The notes beneath the pieces are model-generated. The model did no database searches and had not been told where the DNA came from. It was given only the letters and a program-made list of their open reading frames with translations. The translations under genes were made by a program, and so were the position numbers. A stretch of DNA of 48,578 bases from Gammaproteobacteria bacterium (GTDB taxonomy: Bacteria > Pseudomonadota > Gammaproteobacteria > SZUA-229), in the NCBI GenBank assembly GCA_022340645.1, contig JAJDNP010000148.1, positions 1 through 48,578 of the forward strand, written 5' to 3'. Shown here piece after piece: positions 9,049 to 18,471 of this stretch (positions are counted from its first letter, which is position 1; each line of letters starts with the position of its first letter).

Positions 9049-10194
9049 ATGAACGATACTATAAATTCGGTAAATATTAATCATGCAAAATCCCGCGCTA
9101 CTGATATGTTATCCAGCGCAAACTCCAGCCATGACGGGCGAAATGGAGTGGATGCTGGCAGTTCATCGGCTAGTGAGAACTCATTTCAGGACTCGATACA
9201 AAAAGCTTATGATGATTCTGTGAAAGAGCCGGAAACAACTGAAACCGAATCGGCCGGCAATGACTTGCCGGAATCAGGTAATTTGGCTGATGCTGCGGCA
9301 GAAGATGACCGCTTATTATGTCTGGCCGAGTTTAATAGCCAGCTAAATAGCTGTGGAAAATTCACTGATCAGCAGATAAAGAACGCAGCAAACGCTGCTA
9401 ATGGCTTGAATATACTGTCATCTCAGGCAAAACTTGTAAAGTCCGGCTTAACTGTTAATGGTGAAAATGACCGGCTGACAGCCAGTAATATTACTGCGAC
9501 GAAAAATACGACGGCAAAGTCCGTAATGCAACAGCCGGATATTTATCAATTGAATGCGGAGCAGATTGCTTTACCCGGTCATAAGGCTCAGTTATTAATG
9601 ACGGCTATTCAGCAGCAGCAATTATTACCAGGCAATCAGCTTTCTTTGTTATCACAAGTTGTGCCAGCTCAAGCTGAGTCCGGTATTAATAGTTTGCATT
9701 CGTCGCTTAATTCACCGCTAAATAGTCTTACGACCCTGAACCCGCAGTCTATAGCACAGCCAGAAATCGTTGAGACATTTGGCCGTCCGCCATGGTCCCA
9801 GGGAATGGGAAAGCAGATATTATGGATGGTTAACCAAAATATCAGTAGTGCAGAATTACGCCTGAATCCAGCGCACCTTGGACCAATCGAAGTATTAATA
9901 GACATGAGTGATGATCAGGTTAACGTATCACTAAGCAGCCGTCATGCAGTCGTTAGAGAAGCAATGGAACAGGCACTGCCAAAACTGCGTGAAATGCTGG
10001 ATGCTAATGGTTTGAATCTGGCAGAAACAGATATCTCGCAGCACTCCTTTGCCGAACGACATGAGCAGAACGCGCAAAACCATAACACAGGTGTGATTGG
10101 AGACAGTACTGACCAGCCGGTATCTTCTGAAATAAACGAGCGTCTAATAAAACATACTTCGGCATTAACAACCGTAGTTGATTATTATATTTAG
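9049..10194 (+). CDS. fliK: FliK, hook-length control protein
   Basis: The protein has 381 aa. FliK measures hook length and switches export specificity through FlhB. The N-terminal two thirds are Asn/Ser/Gln-rich and poorly conserved, as usual for the ruler region. The C-terminal domain is diagnostic: SSAELRLNPAHLGPIEVLID, then a region around VREAMEQALPKLREMLDANG. It has its own sigma-54 promoter, which separates it from fliEFGHIJ. A strong hairpin lies downstream. Confidence 0.92.
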   Translation: MNDTINSVNINHAKSRATDMLSSANSSHDGRNGVDAGSSSASENSFQDSIQKAYDDSVKEPETTETESAGNDLPESGNLADAAAEDDRLLCLAEFNSQLNSCGKFTDQQIKNAANAANGLNILSSQAKLVKSGLTVNGENDRLTASNITATKNTTAKSVMQQPDIYQLNAEQIALPGHKAQLLMTAIQQQQLLPGNQLSLLSQVVPAQAESGINSLHSSLNSPLNSLTTLNPQSIAQPEIVETFGRPPWSQGMGKQILWMVNQNISSAELRLNPAHLGPIEVLIDMSDDQVNVSLSSRHAVVREAMEQALPKLREMLDANGLNLAETDISQHSFAERHEQNAQNHNTGVIGDSTDQPVSSEINERLIKHTSALTTVVDYYI

Positions 10195-10209
10195 TATTAC
10201 TTCATAGCA

Positions 10210-10283
10210 GCGAAGACGCAGCGCAACGCTATCAGGAATATGTTCATCGCAGGCATGGCGGCAGTAAAGCCTTGTGTCTTCGC
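10210..10283. repeat. Imperfect long inverted repeat downstream of fliK
   Basis: GCGAAGACGCA (10210-10220) can pair with TGTGTCTTCGC (10273-10283) with one G-T wobble, around a ~52-nt loop. It lies in the ~400-bp gene-free gap between fliK and fliL. It could be a remnant of a small repeat element or an mRNA 3' structure. Confidence 0.4.
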
Positions 10284-10302
10284 ATTTACAAAGTTTACTA
10301 CT

Positions 10303-10339
10303 TATTAACCCGGCGACATATATTGTCGCCGGGTTAATA
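10303..10339. terminator. Perfect 16-bp hairpin after fliK
   Basis: The stem arms are 10303-10318 and 10324-10339, with core AACCCGGCGACA / TGTCGCCGGGTT and a 5-nt TATAT loop. The outer stem is A/T rich (TATTAA / TTAATA). No long T-run follows, so termination may be partial or factor-aided. It separates fliK from the independently promoted fliL operon. The rest of the gap (10340-10530) shows nothing I can interpret. Confidence 0.7.
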
Positions 10340-10530
10340 TAATCAATAAAGGGATTGCCGCCCAGTCTATGCAGTGATTGCGATTTAAAGTCTCATCCGG
10401 CATCAGTAGCCAGGTTTTGCATAAGACAGAAATCTGTCGCTGCACACTAAATTACTGCCAAATTCCCAGCGCTTCAGTGAAATAGATCCCAAGCTATTGA
10501 TAAATATGCCATTATTTATATAAAAATGTT

Positions 10531-10546
10531 TGGCATGGCATTTGCA
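10531..10546 (+). promoter_or_regulatory. Sigma-54 promoter for the fliL operon
   Basis: TGGCAT, 5 bases, TTGCA: -24/-12 with correct spacing, 50 bp before the fliL ATG. It probably drives fliLMNOPQR-flhB and perhaps further. Confidence 0.88.
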
Positions 10547-10596
10547 TTAACATTTTACAGGCAATGTAATCATTTATCAGGTAAGGCGAGTCAACA

Positions 10597-11172
10597 ATGG
10601 CTAAAGAAGAAAAAAAACAGCAGGACAACGAAGCAGTTGGAAATAAAAGAAATCTGTCGACAGTAAAAATAATCATAATTACTGCAGTCCTGTCATTAGT
10701 TATTGGCGGCGGACTGGTTGGCGCAACATTTTATTTTGTCAGCAATATGAATGACGAGCAAACTACATTAGCAAAGGATGACGCTGATGAATCTTCCGCT
10801 GAGGAAGCCGGGGAAGACGCAGTAGAAGATGTACCAAAAGGACCTCCTCAATATCATTCTATGGACCCTCAATTTGTTGTTAGTTTCAGTGATCAAAGGA
10901 ATGCTCGATTCATGCAGTTTTCTCTCGAAATCATGTCGCATGACAGTGAGGTTATCAAACTGGTCGAAGCGCACATGCCTGTTATTCGAAGCAGCCTGTT
11001 AATGCTGTTTGGCAGTCAGACTTATGAGGATATGGTGACACGAGAAGGTAAGGAACAGTTACTGAATAATGTTAAAAACGATATAAATACCACGCTGCAA
11101 ACAATTCTTGGCGAGGATGAACTGGGATCAACTGTTGATGCGGCATACTTCAATTCCTTTGTTATTCAATAA
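10597..11172 (+). CDS. fliL: FliL, basal-body/stator-associated membrane protein
   Basis: The protein has 191 aa. It has a short charged cytoplasmic N-terminus, one membrane helix (about 23-48, VKIIIITAVLSLVIGGGL), an acidic linker, and a periplasmic FliL domain (MDPQFVVSFSDQRNARFMQF, then VIRSSLLMLFGSQ). FliL rings surround the stators and support torque. The start follows GGTAAGGCGAGTCAACAATG. It is the first gene of a sigma-54 operon, and fliM begins 11 nt after it. Confidence 0.93.
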   Translation: MAKEEKKQQDNEAVGNKRNLSTVKIIIITAVLSLVIGGGLVGATFYFVSNMNDEQTTLAKDDADESSAEEAGEDAVEDVPKGPPQYHSMDPQFVVSFSDQRNARFMQFSLEIMSHDSEVIKLVEAHMPVIRSSLLMLFGSQTYEDMVTREGKEQLLNNVKNDINTTLQTILGEDELGSTVDAAYFNSFVIQ

Positions 11173-11183
11173 AGGAGATAAAT

Positions 11184-12167
11184 ATGAACGAATATTTATC
11201 TCAGGATGAAATTGATACCTTATTGAGCGGGGTAGATAGCGGTGATATAGATACATCGTCAAACCACTTTCATACAGCCGATGCCATTCTATATGAACTT
11301 GGAAGTCAGAATTCTATTATACGCGGCCGCATGCCCCGGCTGGATATGATTAATGAGCGATTTGCTCAGGGCTTACACGTTAGCCTGTTTAACATGCTTC
11401 GTCGTGCAGCAGAAATAACAGTTATCGGTGTAAAAACGATTAAGTTCTCTGAGTATATGCAAATGCTGTCTACGCCAACGAGTATGAATTTGATCAGTAT
11501 TGATCCACTTCGCGGGACTGGCTTATGCGTGCTTGAACCAAAACTTGTCTTTCTGACAGTCGATAATTTTTTTGGTGGTAACGGTCATTATGATGAGCGC
11601 ATTGAAGGGCGTGAATTCACACCTACCGAAAATAGAGTAGTACAGTTGCTGCTTGACCTGTTGTTTGCAGATCTTAAAAAAGCATGGAAACCTGTCATGG
11701 AACTGGACTTCAGGTTTCAAAGTTCAGAAATTAATCCGCATTTCGTCAATATTGTGAGCCCGGACGAAGTTGTTGTCGTCTCTAAATTTAAGGTAGATAT
11801 CGAAGGCCACGACAGTGAATTTCATATCGTTATGCCTTATTCCATGCTTGAGCCAATTCGCGAATCACTTGATGATGGCATACAAAGCGACAAGGTTAAT
11901 ACTGACGGTCTCTGGTCAAATGCATTGAAGGAAGAAATGAAACAGGCAGTTGTTACTATTTGCAGTTCAATGGGGCACACAAAATTAACACTTGCGGATG
12001 TAATAAATCTTAAAGATGGTGATGTCATTCCAATTGACATGCCGGATATAGTAACTGTACGTGCCGCCAAGGTACCAATATTCAGAGGCGTACTAGGTAA
12101 TTCAAATGGCAAGAATGCTGTGCAATTTATCGAACCGATTACCAGGCCTGATTATTCAAATGATTAA
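11184..12167 (+). CDS. fliM: FliM, C-ring switch protein
   Basis: The protein has 327 aa, usual length. FliM forms the middle of the C-ring and binds CheY-P to reverse rotation. The N-terminal peptide YLSQDEIDTLLSGVDSG is the conserved CheY-P binding motif, so chemotactic control is expected even though no che genes are in the window. The FliM middle domain (RMPRLDMINERFAQGLH onward) and C-terminal SpoA domain follow. A strong AAAGGAGATAAAT ribosome site precedes the ATG. Confidence 0.97.
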   Translation: MNEYLSQDEIDTLLSGVDSGDIDTSSNHFHTADAILYELGSQNSIIRGRMPRLDMINERFAQGLHVSLFNMLRRAAEITVIGVKTIKFSEYMQMLSTPTSMNLISIDPLRGTGLCVLEPKLVFLTVDNFFGGNGHYDERIEGREFTPTENRVVQLLLDLLFADLKKAWKPVMELDFRFQSSEINPHFVNIVSPDEVVVVSKFKVDIEGHDSEFHIVMPYSMLEPIRESLDDGIQSDKVNTDGLWSNALKEEMKQAVVTICSSMGHTKLTLADVINLKDGDVIPIDMPDIVTVRAAKVPIFRGVLGNSNGKNAVQFIEPITRPDYSND

Positions 12168-12184
12168 CCAAGAGGATTTTAAAC

Positions 12185-12652
12185 ATGAGTAAAGAAACAC
12201 TGGAAACTCAGGCTGGTGGTCAGGCTGATAACTGGACGGCAGCAATGGCAGAGCAGGATAAGGAAAAGACACAAAGTTCTGCGAATGTTGATGAAGAAGA
12301 GACTCTGGCAGGGACCAGAGATACGCATGATGATTATGAGCGGGCATCATTTAAAAATTTAGACAAGAAAGCTGGACAGTTAACAAACGCCAATGCAAAT
12401 CTCAATGTAATACTTGATATACCAGTAACACTGTCTATGGAGGTAGGGCGTACCGAATTACCAATCCACTCCTTATTGCAGCTCAACCAGGGTTCCGTAG
12501 TTGAGCTTGACCGACTGGCAGGCGAGCCCATGGATGTATTGATTAACGGTACCCTGATAGCACATGGTGAAGTTGTCGTTGTCAATGAGAAGTTCGGCAT
12601 TCGACTCACTGATGTTATCAGTCCGGCTGAACGCGTAAAAAAACTAAAGTGA
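12185..12652 (+). CDS. fliN: FliN, C-ring protein
   Basis: The protein has 155 aa. The C-terminal ~80 residues are the SpoA/FliN domain (NVILDIPVTLSMEVGRTEL, then VEVDRLAGEP-like VELDRLAGEPMDVLINGTL). The N-terminal ~70 residues are acidic, low complexity and typical of the longer gammaproteobacterial FliN. FliN forms the base of the C-ring and docks FliH. The ATG follows AAGAGGATTTTAAAC. Confidence 0.95.
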   Translation: MSKETLETQAGGQADNWTAAMAEQDKEKTQSSANVDEEETLAGTRDTHDDYERASFKNLDKKAGQLTNANANLNVILDIPVTLSMEVGRTELPIHSLLQLNQGSVVELDRLAGEPMDVLINGTLIAHGEVVVVNEKFGIRLTDVISPAERVKKLK

Positions 12653-12668
12653 AACAAGTAATCAAATT

Positions 12669-13172
12669 ATGAAGTTTTACATAAATAGAAAAATTTGGTT
12701 GCTTGTTATCTTTATGATGCTGCCGTTTCATGTGCTTGCGGCAGTGGAAAAAAATGATGCCGAGGCATCACGAAGCGCATCAACTGCTTTGAGCGCGGAT
12801 CCGATGAGCAGCAGCTACCTGATACAGCTCATTGCCGGTTTATTTGTTGTATTAATTAGTATTGTTGTGCTGGCGTGGATTGCCAAAAAGGTAAATCGAT
12901 TTCGATTTATAGCCGATGATTCACTCAAGATAATTGGCGGATTAAGCATGGGTGCACGTGAAAGGGTTGTGCTAATGCAGGTAGGTGATAGCCAGTTATT
13001 GATTGGCATTGCACCTGGTCGAATTAATACATTGCATGTGCTAGATACTCCGATACGAACTACAGATATGCAATCAGGTGAATCATCAGGCAGGACTTTT
13101 TCAAATAAATTAAAAGCCATGATGGTTGATGCCAGTAGCAGTAAACACAGTGTGAAGCAGGATAAACCATGA
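12669..13172 (+). CDS. fliO: FliO, export-gate assembly protein
   Basis: The protein has 167 aa. An N-terminal signal-like segment (residues 8-25, ending VLAAVE) and a membrane helix (about 50-70, LIQLIAGLFVVLISIVVLAW) are followed by a cytoplasmic FliO domain (LKIIGGLSMGARERVVLMQV). FliO stabilises FliP during export-gate assembly. It overlaps fliP by 4 nt (ATGA). The ribosome site is weak, so translation may be coupled to fliN. Confidence 0.9.
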   Translation: MKFYINRKIWLLVIFMMLPFHVLAAVEKNDAEASRSASTALSADPMSSSYLIQLIAGLFVVLISIVVLAWIAKKVNRFRFIADDSLKIIGGLSMGARERVVLMQVGDSQLLIGIAPGRINTLHVLDTPIRTTDMQSGESSGRTFSNKLKAMMVDASSSKHSVKQDKP

Positions 13173-13915
13173 TTAAATATCGCTTATTTATAATCATATG
13201 CCTGATTCTATTACCCGTGGCTAATGGGTGGGCTGCACAGGGCCTTGCCGCATTTACTGTTACGCCAGCAGATAATGGCGGCGAGACCTACACAGTTACT
13301 ATTCAAATTCTGGCGTTAATGACAGTACTCAGCCTGTTACCGGCTGCGCTTATTATGACGACGTCGTTTGCACGTATTATCATCGTGCTTTCAATACTGC
13401 GGCAGGCATTGGGTACTGCGCAAACACCATCCAATCAGATACTTCTAGGGTTATCGCTGTTTTTAACATTTTTCATCATGGCGCCGGTATTTAATACTGC
13501 TTATAACGCAGGAGTAAAGCCCTATCTTGATGAGAAAATGAGTTCTGAAGTCGCCTTTGAGAAGGTGTCCGAACCTTTTTACGATTTCATGTTGAATCAA
13601 ACACGTGAAACTGACCTGGCTATGTTTGCGGATATTTCCGGACACGGGCAGCTTGATCCCGCAAAGAAAGTACCATTTTCTTTATTATTGCCTTCATTTG
13701 TTACCAGTGAACTAAAAACAGCTTTTCAAATTGGTTTCCTGTTATTTATTCCTTTTCTCGTTATCGACATTGTTGTAGCCAGTGTTTTGATGTCCATGGG
13801 CATGATGATGCTGTCACCGATGATTATCTCACTGCCATTTAAATTGATGTTGTTTGTGTTAATCGATGGCTGGTCGTTAATTATGGGCACACTGGCATCA
13901 AGCTTTTATATTTAG
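13169..13915 (+). CDS. fliP: FliP, export-gate core protein
   Basis: The protein has 248 aa, with a cleavable signal peptide (1-22, ending GWAAQG) and four membrane segments. FliP signatures include MTTSFARIIIVLSILRQALG and the C-terminal LPFKLMLFVLIDGWSLIMG. Five FliP copies form the export channel with FliQ and FliR. All expected elements are present. Confidence 0.97.
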   Translation: MIKYRLFIIICLILLPVANGWAAQGLAAFTVTPADNGGETYTVTIQILALMTVLSLLPAALIMTTSFARIIIVLSILRQALGTAQTPSNQILLGLSLFLTFFIMAPVFNTAYNAGVKPYLDEKMSSEVAFEKVSEPFYDFMLNQTRETDLAMFADISGHGQLDPAKKVPFSLLLPSFVTSELKTAFQIGFLLFIPFLVIDIVVASVLMSMGMMMLSPMIISLPFKLMLFVLIDGWSLIMGTLASSFYI

Positions 13916-13947
13916 GTGATTTATTATGTGCAACGTGAGTGTTAAAG

Positions 13948-14217
13948 ATGACGCCTGAAGTAGTCCTGGATGTCGGCCGTGATTCGTTATGGGTAATTGC
14001 ATTACTTGCTGCCCCGCTTTTATTATCTGCGCTAGCAGTTGGGTTACTGGTTGGCATGATTCAGGCAGCAACACAGATACAGGAAATGACATTAACATTT
14101 ATTCCAAAATTAATTGTGCTGGCACTGGCACTGCTAATTGCCGGTCCATGGATGCTAGGTGTGCTGACAGACTTCGCAATAACACTAATAAGCAGCATTC
14201 CAGAGTTAATAGGATGA
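13948..14217 (+). CDS. fliQ: FliQ, export-gate core protein
   Basis: The protein has 89 aa, exactly the usual FliQ length, when started at ATG 13948; an in-frame GTG at 13939 would add three residues. It has two membrane helices (VIALLAAPLLLSALAVGLLV and ALALLIAGPWMLGVL) joined by the conserved GMIQAATQIQEMTLTFIPK loop. It lies between fliP and fliR as usual. Confidence 0.95.
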   Translation: MTPEVVLDVGRDSLWVIALLAAPLLLSALAVGLLVGMIQAATQIQEMTLTFIPKLIVLALALLIAGPWMLGVLTDFAITLISSIPELIG

Positions 14218-14245
14218 CAGCGTTTAATCTGAAAAGTGAGCAGGA

Positions 14246-15022
14246 ATGAATTTTACCGGTGCTGAACTAATATCATGGCTGGCAACATTGCTGTGGCCGT
14301 TTATGCGCATAGGCGCCATGTTTGCTGCCGCGCCTTTGTTTTCTGCACGCAGCGTTCCTGTTCGAATTAGAGTGTTGCTTGCATTTTTTGTTTCATGGAC
14401 ACTGGTTCCTGTTATACCAGCACCGCCAGTAGTGGATTTAATTAGTGGGGAAGCATTAATTATTAGTATTTCCCAGGTGCTTATTGGTATTGCCATGGGG
14501 TTTATCCTGCAAATGGTTTTTGCTGCATTTATTATCGCTGGTCAGAGTATTGCTATGGCAATGGGACTGGGTTTTGCTTCAATGATAGATCCTCAAAATG
14601 GCATGCAGGTACCGGTAATCAGCCAGATATTTCTTATTATGGCTACATTGGTTTTTCTGGCGCTAAATGGCCATCTTGTTTTTATTGAAGTGCTGGCAAA
14701 AAGTTTTGAAAACATGCCAATAGGCCCATTTTCGCCGTCAAAGGAAGCATTATGGCAACTTGTTATCTGGGGGACTGATATGTTCGCCGGAGGTGTGTTG
14801 ATAGCTTTACCCGCAGTCGCTGCATTATTACTGGTGAATCTTGCATTTGGCGTGACATCACGTGCCGCCCCACAATTGAATATTTTCGCTGTCGGTTTTC
14901 CGGTAATGATAATGGTGGGCATGGCATTCCTTATCCTTACTTTACCCACGATTACCAGTCACTTTAGTCGTTTAATGCTGCAGGCACTTGAGCTTGTTAA
15001 AAGTCACATACTGGTGATGTAA
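14246..15022 (+). CDS. fliR: FliR, export-gate core protein
   Basis: The protein has 258 aa with about six membrane segments. Family motifs include LWPFMRIGAMFAAAPLFSAR and LLVNLAFGVTSRAAPQLNIF. FliR completes the FliP5Q4R1 gate and contacts FlhB. It starts 28 nt after fliQ behind GAGCAGGA, and flhB starts 2 nt after its stop. Confidence 0.96.
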   Translation: MNFTGAELISWLATLLWPFMRIGAMFAAAPLFSARSVPVRIRVLLAFFVSWTLVPVIPAPPVVDLISGEALIISISQVLIGIAMGFILQMVFAAFIIAGQSIAMAMGLGFASMIDPQNGMQVPVISQIFLIMATLVFLALNGHLVFIEVLAKSFENMPIGPFSPSKEALWQLVIWGTDMFAGGVLIALPAVAALLLVNLAFGVTSRAAPQLNIFAVGFPVMIMVGMAFLILTLPTITSHFSRLMLQALELVKSHILVM

Positions 15023-15024
15023 AG

Positions 15025-16173
15025 ATGGCTGAAAATACTGCACAGGAACGTACAGAACGGGCCACGCCGAAACGGCTTCGTGAAGCACGTGAAAAAGGCC
15101 AGGTGCCACGGTCGCGTGAGCTGAATAGCATGACTTTACTAATGGCGTCGGCAGGCGGATTTTTATTAATGGGTGACAGCATATTAAGCGGGCTGAGAGA
15201 TATGCTACAGCATGGCCTGAGTGTAAAAAATGCGCAATCCATCAATGCCCATGGCTTGATAGAAATATTAGCTAGCACCGCGTTACAGAGTCTGCTGCTT
15301 GTCGCTCCATTCTTTTTACTGATCACTGTAGTCATATTGGCGACACCAATTGGACTGGGTGGCTGGTCATTCAGTCTTAAAGCTATCAGTTTTAAATGGG
15401 AAAAACTTGATCCTGTAAAAGGGCTTGGCCGAATATTTGCCTTGCGTGGCCTGATGGAATTATCAAAAGTACTTGCCAAGTTTGCACTTGTTGCAGGCAT
15501 CTCTGCAATTATTCTATGGTCATTAATTGATGAACTGGTAGGCCTGGGAGACGAGCCATTAGAAATGGCGATTAGCCATGTTGCCAGCTTGTGTGGCTGG
15601 TCATTTATTAGCTGTAGCTCCGGACTCATCGTTGTTGCCTTAATCGATGTGCCATTTCAATTATGGCAGCACAATAAGCAACTCAAGATGAGCAAACAGG
15701 AGGTGAAAGACGAAACCAAGGAAACCGATGGCCGTCCCGAAGTGAAAGGTCGAATTCGAGCCTTGCAACAGGAGCTTTCACAGCGCCGTATGATGGAAGC
15801 CGTGCCTGCTGCAGATGTAATTATTACAAACCCGACACATTACGCAGTGGCATTGTCTTACGACCAGTTCAAGATGAAAGCGCCTGTTGTAGTAGCTAAA
15901 GGTGCCGACCTTATTGCGGCTAACATTCGTGCTGTAGCAAAGCAGCATAATGTTGCCATTGTATCTGCGCCGCCTTTAGCACGAGCACTATATGCCAGTA
16001 CCGAGCTTGATCAGGAAATCCCGGCAGGTTTGTACGTCGCGGTTGCGACGATTCTGACCTATGTCTATCAGTTAAGAACAACCTATGCCAATGGTAATGC
16101 TCCGCCAGATGTACCAGAAGATTTACCAATACCTGATGAATTAAGTGATGTGCTCAGGCCTGATGACACATAA
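15025..16173 (+). CDS. flhB: FlhB, export specificity switch
   Basis: The protein has 382 aa. FlhB controls substrate switching from hook to filament through autocleavage. The cleavage motif NPTH is intact at 269-272 (DVIITNPTHYAVAL). The N-terminus (ERTERATPKRLREAREKGQV) and four membrane helices are typical. The C-terminal tail is Pro/Asp-rich. It follows fliR by 2 nt. Confidence 0.97.
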   Translation: MAENTAQERTERATPKRLREAREKGQVPRSRELNSMTLLMASAGGFLLMGDSILSGLRDMLQHGLSVKNAQSINAHGLIEILASTALQSLLLVAPFFLLITVVILATPIGLGGWSFSLKAISFKWEKLDPVKGLGRIFALRGLMELSKVLAKFALVAGISAIILWSLIDELVGLGDEPLEMAISHVASLCGWSFISCSSGLIVVALIDVPFQLWQHNKQLKMSKQEVKDETKETDGRPEVKGRIRALQQELSQRRMMEAVPAADVIITNPTHYAVALSYDQFKMKAPVVVAKGADLIAANIRAVAKQHNVAIVSAPPLARALYASTELDQEIPAGLYVAVATILTYVYQLRTTYANGNAPPDVPEDLPIPDELSDVLRPDDT

Positions 16174-16220
16174 ATAAACTAAAAAAGAAAGTATTTTAAA
16201 CACAGCTGTGAGAAATAATC

Positions 16221-18320
16221 ATGAGTGAAACTGCAGTGCTTATTAATAAACCTTATCTGACATTTTATGGATTGGGTGTGCCTTTATTGCTGGTATCTAT
16301 GCTGGCAATGATGGTGCTGCCTTTGCCAGCAATTATGCTCGACCTGTTTTTCACCTTTAATATTGCCCTGTCACTGGTGGTGTTGCTGGTTGTGATATAT
16401 ACAATCCGGCCGCTTGACTTTAATGTATTTCCTACCATATTGCTTGCAGCAACATTACTCCGCCTGTCGCTCAATGTCGCATCAACACGAGTTGTTCTAC
16501 TTGATGGCCACACAGGTACAAACGCGGCAGGTAATGTAATCCAGTCATTTGGAGAATTTGTTGTTGGTGGTAATTACGCTGTCGGGCTTGTCGTGTTTGC
16601 TGTACTCACTATCATTAACTTTGTTGTTGTGACAAAAGGTGCCGGGCGAATATCAGAAGTTAATGCACGTTTTACCCTCGATGCAATGCCTGGAAAACAA
16701 ATGGCTGTTGATGCAGATTTGAATTCCGGGTTAATTACCCAGGATGAAGCCCGGACAAGACGGCAGGAAATTTCCGGGGAGGCAGATTTTTATGGTGCAA
16801 TGGATGGTGCCAGCAAATTTATTCGTGGTGATGCTGTCGCCGGTATCCTGATTTTGTTTATTAATATCGTGTTTGGTCTGGGTATTGGAATGATCCAGCA
16901 TGGTCTTGATTTTGCACAGGCCTCACATAACTATACCTTATTAACCATCGGTGATGGCCTGGTTGCGCAAATACCATCGTTAATTTTATCAACGGCAGCT
17001 GCGATTGCTGTTACCCGTGCATCGGCAGCTAAAGACATGGGTGAGCAGGTTATTGGACAGTTATTAAACCGGCCAAGACCCATCGCAATAACGGCCAGTA
17101 TTCTCACTGCATTAGGCTTGATACCGGGAATGCCAAATATGGTGTTTCTTACCCTGGGAGCTGGATTTGGCGGCATGGCGTATTATCTCAAACAACTTCA
17201 TCAGAAAAGTGAGCAGCACGAACCTGAGGAAATTGATGAAACCGAAATTGAGGCACAATTTAAAGAACTGAGCTGGGACGATGTGCCGATGGTTGATGTG
17301 GTTGGACTAGAGGTAGGTTACCGCCTGATCCCCATGGTTGATAAAAATCAGGGTGGTCAGATGATGTCACGTATAAAAGGCGTACGGAAGAAATTATCAC
17401 AGGAGCTTGGCTTTCTTATCCAGGCAGTACATATCAGGGACAATCTTGAGCTGTCACCTAATCAATATCGTATTATTTTGATGGGTGTACCTGTTGGTGA
17501 GGGCGAGGTTTATCATGAAAAAGAACTTGCCATTAATCCAGGCCAGGTTTTTGGTGAGATGAAAGGTATCAAAACTAAAGAGCCCACCTTCGGTCTGGAA
17601 GCTGTGTGGATAGAACCTGTCATGCGTGATGAAGCACAGACGCTTGGTTACACCGTGGTAGACAGCAGCACCGTGGTGGCGACACATATGAGCCATCTAT
17701 TACAACAGCATGCACACGAACTGATTGGTCACGAAGAAGTACAGCAATTGCTGGATATACTTGCAAAACAGTCGCCCAGGCTGGTTGAAGATCTGGTGCC
17801 AAAAGTACTGCCGCTAGGGACAGTTGTAAAAGTCCTGCAGAACTTACTCGCAGAGGGAATACCGATTCGCGATATGCGCACAATCGCCGAAACTTTGGCG
17901 GAATATGCAGGTGAAAGCCAAAACTCTGACGTTTTAACAGCTGCAGTACGCACTGCAATGTCACGCCAGATATATCAGCACATCAACGGTATGGAAAATG
18001 AGATGCCTGTTATTACATTAAACCCGGAGCTGGAACAGATCTTGCGACAATCCGTACAAAGCACGTCAGATATAGGCCTTGGCATAGAGCCAGGGCTGGC
18101 AGAGCAAATGATTCAGGAGCTGAACACGTGTATCAAGCAACAGGAAATCAATAATAAAGCAGCCGTATTACTGGTATCTCCGGGGATTAGACTGGCTTTG
18201 GCAAGGTTGCTGAAAGGATTGGCACCAAACCTGCATGTGCTTTCTTATAACGAAGTTCCTGACAGCAAAAATATAAAAGTTGTTGCTGCAGTTGGTGGGC
18301 AAAAAGTGAAGGCTGTTTAA
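16221..18320 (+). CDS. flhA: FlhA, export gate and chaperone docking platform
   Basis: The protein has 699 aa, normal for FlhA. The N-terminal half holds about eight membrane segments and the FHIPEP cytoplasmic loop (VNARFTLDAMPGKQMAVDAD). The C-terminal ~350 residues form the cytoplasmic ring that docks substrate-chaperone complexes and the FliI-FliH-FliJ complex. The 47-bp gap after flhB includes a short palindrome (CACAGCTGTG) and no clear promoter, so it is probably read from fliL. Confidence 0.97.
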   Translation: MSETAVLINKPYLTFYGLGVPLLLVSMLAMMVLPLPAIMLDLFFTFNIALSLVVLLVVIYTIRPLDFNVFPTILLAATLLRLSLNVASTRVVLLDGHTGTNAAGNVIQSFGEFVVGGNYAVGLVVFAVLTIINFVVVTKGAGRISEVNARFTLDAMPGKQMAVDADLNSGLITQDEARTRRQEISGEADFYGAMDGASKFIRGDAVAGILILFINIVFGLGIGMIQHGLDFAQASHNYTLLTIGDGLVAQIPSLILSTAAAIAVTRASAAKDMGEQVIGQLLNRPRPIAITASILTALGLIPGMPNMVFLTLGAGFGGMAYYLKQLHQKSEQHEPEEIDETEIEAQFKELSWDDVPMVDVVGLEVGYRLIPMVDKNQGGQMMSRIKGVRKKLSQELGFLIQAVHIRDNLELSPNQYRIILMGVPVGEGEVYHEKELAINPGQVFGEMKGIKTKEPTFGLEAVWIEPVMRDEAQTLGYTVVDSSTVVATHMSHLLQQHAHELIGHEEVQQLLDILAKQSPRLVEDLVPKVLPLGTVVKVLQNLLAEGIPIRDMRTIAETLAEYAGESQNSDVLTAAVRTAMSRQIYQHINGMENEMPVITLNPELEQILRQSVQSTSDIGLGIEPGLAEQMIQELNTCIKQQEINNKAAVLLVSPGIRLALARLLKGLAPNLHVLSYNEVPDSKNIKVVAAVGGQKVKAV

Positions 18321-18471
18321 TGAACACGCGATATAGAACATAAACAGAATAGTTGTTTAGCGTTGAATTAAAGCATGGTTTGGGTGACAGGTTTATGACC
18401 GGGAAAATAAAGGTAGGGTGCGTTATGAATATAAAAATAACTGGAGACATATTTGCTAGCAGGTGGAAATC

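Noticed and set aside
14997-15629. 210-aa minus-strand ORF
   Set aside because: It lies antisense to flhB, which is certain; it is a frame shadow.
16193-16216. Palindrome CACAGCTGTG before flhA as an operator
   Set aside because: It is only 10 bp, has no promoter nearby, and is likely by chance.
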